Translations under genes and position numbers: made by a program
Notes under the pieces: model-generated
What the model was told of the DNA's origin: nothing
Database searches by the model: none
Seen by the model: the letters and a program-made list of their open reading frames with translations, nothing else
Part shown: in pieces, positions 7,142 to 7,546 of the stretch
Position numbering within the stretch: the first letter of the stretch is position 1
Layout of the letters: every line of letters starts with the position of its first letter
Assembly: GCA_934408705.1 (NCBI GenBank)
Contig: CAKRVL010000110.1
Span: 1-7,546, forward strand
Source of the DNA: an uncultured Blautia sp.
Lineage (GTDB): Bacteria; Bacillota; Clostridia; Lachnospirales; Lachnospiraceae
Length of the DNA: 7,546 nucleotides
Reading direction: 5' to 3'

Positions 7142-7178
7142 ATAAGAAAAGGCTCCAAACCTTTATAGATTTGAAGCC
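7142..7178 (-). terminator. Intrinsic terminator or attenuator between rpmA and obgE
   Basis: On the minus strand, GGCTTCAAATC (7178-7168), a TATAAA loop, and GGTTTGGAGCC (7161-7151) form an 11-bp stem including two G-U pairs. TTTTCTTAT follows immediately (7150-7142). This has the form of an intrinsic terminator, yet it stands inside an otherwise tightly packed operon, just before the obgE ribosome binding site. Partial read-through would make L27 mRNA more abundant than obgE mRNA. No strong promoter is seen between the hairpin and obgE. Confidence 0.7.
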
Positions 7179-7219
7179 TCCTGCTCTACTAATGTTACCT
7201 GTGAACAGTAACCTACTAA

Positions 7220-7507
7220 TTACTCTGCCTCTACTGGTACGATAGAAACCTGTTTCTTATCGCGGCCTTTTCTGGTGAATCTTACAACACCATCGGTCAG
7301 TGCAAATAATGTATAGTCTTTTCCGCATCCTACGTTCTCGCCTGCATGGATCTTAGTTCCACGCTGTCTGTAAAGGATGTTGCCGGCTTTAACAAACTGT
7401 CCGTCTGCTCTCTTCGCACCTAATCTCTTAGACTCGGAATCACGACCGTTCTTTGTAGAACCAACTCCTTTTTTATGTGCGAATAACTGAAGGTTCATCT
7501 TCATCAT
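7220..7507 (-). CDS. rpmA: 50S ribosomal protein L27 (bL27) with cleavable N-terminal extension
   Basis: L27 sits at the peptidyl-transferase centre, its N-terminus reaching toward the tRNA ends. The 95-residue product has the hallmark blocks [19 protein letters not shown] (12-30), [19 protein letters not shown] (34-52) and the conserved [15 protein letters not shown] (56-70). The first ten residues, [10 protein letters not shown], are the Firmicute-type extension removed by the cysteine protease Prp. The expected cut is after LQLFA, exposing HKKG. Of the ATGs at 7507, 7504 and 7498, the first is preferred: AAGGAGG lies ten nt upstream. The gene starts five nt after the end of prp, and its ribosome binding site is inside that gene. 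The stop at 7222-7220 is followed by two hairpins before obgE. Confidence 0.97.
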   Translation of the reverse strand: MMKMNLQLFAHKKGVGSTKNGRDSESKRLGAKRADGQFVKAGNILYRQRGTKIHAGENVGCGKDYTLFALTDGVVRFTRKGRDKKQVSIVPVEAE

Positions 7508-7512
7508 TGTTG

Positions 7513-7546
7513 TTACACCTCCTTGACTTTTACTGTCAAATATCGA
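7513..7546 (-). CDS. prp: Probable Prp (YsxB) ribosomal-processing cysteine protease, last 10 codons
   Basis: One minus-strand frame reads from the window edge as [10 protein letters not shown] and ends at TAA (7515-7513), five nt before rpmA. A terminal beta strand ending in K-E-V is usual for Prp/YsxB, and the rplU-prp-rpmA order is general in Firmicutes. The L27 gene here carries the LQLFA cleavage motif that requires Prp. Only ten residues are visible, so identity rests mainly on context. The rpmA ribosome binding site overlaps its final codons, implying coupled translation. Confidence 0.65.
   Translation of the reverse strand, partial: RYLTVKVKEV

Overview
The window is a compact, low-to-moderate GC stretch of a Gram-positive (Firmicutes) chromosome. 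It is most likely from a Lachnospiraceae-type clostridium. That placement rests on the gene content and order, the strong AGGAGG-type ribosome binding sites, an L27 protein with the Firmicute-type cleaved N-terminal extension, and a SepF/YlmH division cluster. It is an inference from reading, not from a database search. All genes but lexA lie on the minus strand.

Right part (7546 down to 3868, minus strand): a ribosome-biogenesis and NAD operon in the order prp (only its last 10 codons), rpmA (L27), obgE, yhbY, nadD, yqeK, rsfS. Spacing is tight: 5 nt prp-rpmA, 24 nt obgE-yhbY, a 17-nt overlap yhbY-nadD, 2 nt nadD-yqeK. A hairpin followed by a T-run sits between rpmA and obgE and probably reduces read-through. 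Four of these products act on the 50S subunit (L27, Obg, YhbY, RsfS), one cleaves the L27 leader (Prp), one makes NaAD (NadD), and one is an HD-family hydrolase credited with Ap4A breakdown (YqeK).

Middle (3770-3867 and 3149-3769): rsfS converges on lexA, the SOS repressor, which is the only plus-strand gene. A 13-bp perfect stem with a nested hairpin lies between the two gene ends and probably serves as a shared terminator. Upstream of lexA is a sigma-A-like promoter whose -35 region overlaps a 33-bp imperfect palindrome. The palindrome reads as two abutting LexA boxes, so lexA is probably autoregulated.

Left part (2938 down to 1, minus strand): divergent from lexA is a 473-aa single-pass membrane protein resembling HlyD/RND efflux adaptors. 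It is followed by yggS (PLP homeostasis protein), sepF (FtsZ-ring membrane anchor) and the first 30 codons of ylmH. This is the ylmE-sepF-ylmH division cluster known from Bacillus, but without ylmG and with the adaptor-like gene at its head.

There is no tRNA, rRNA, CRISPR array, insertion sequence or prophage signal, and the longest stretch without a gene is about 210 nt. This is mainly a housekeeping region. The points most worth a second look are the tandem LexA operator, the unexplained adaptor-like protein at the head of the division cluster, the long acidic SepF linker, and the hairpin between rpmA and obgE.
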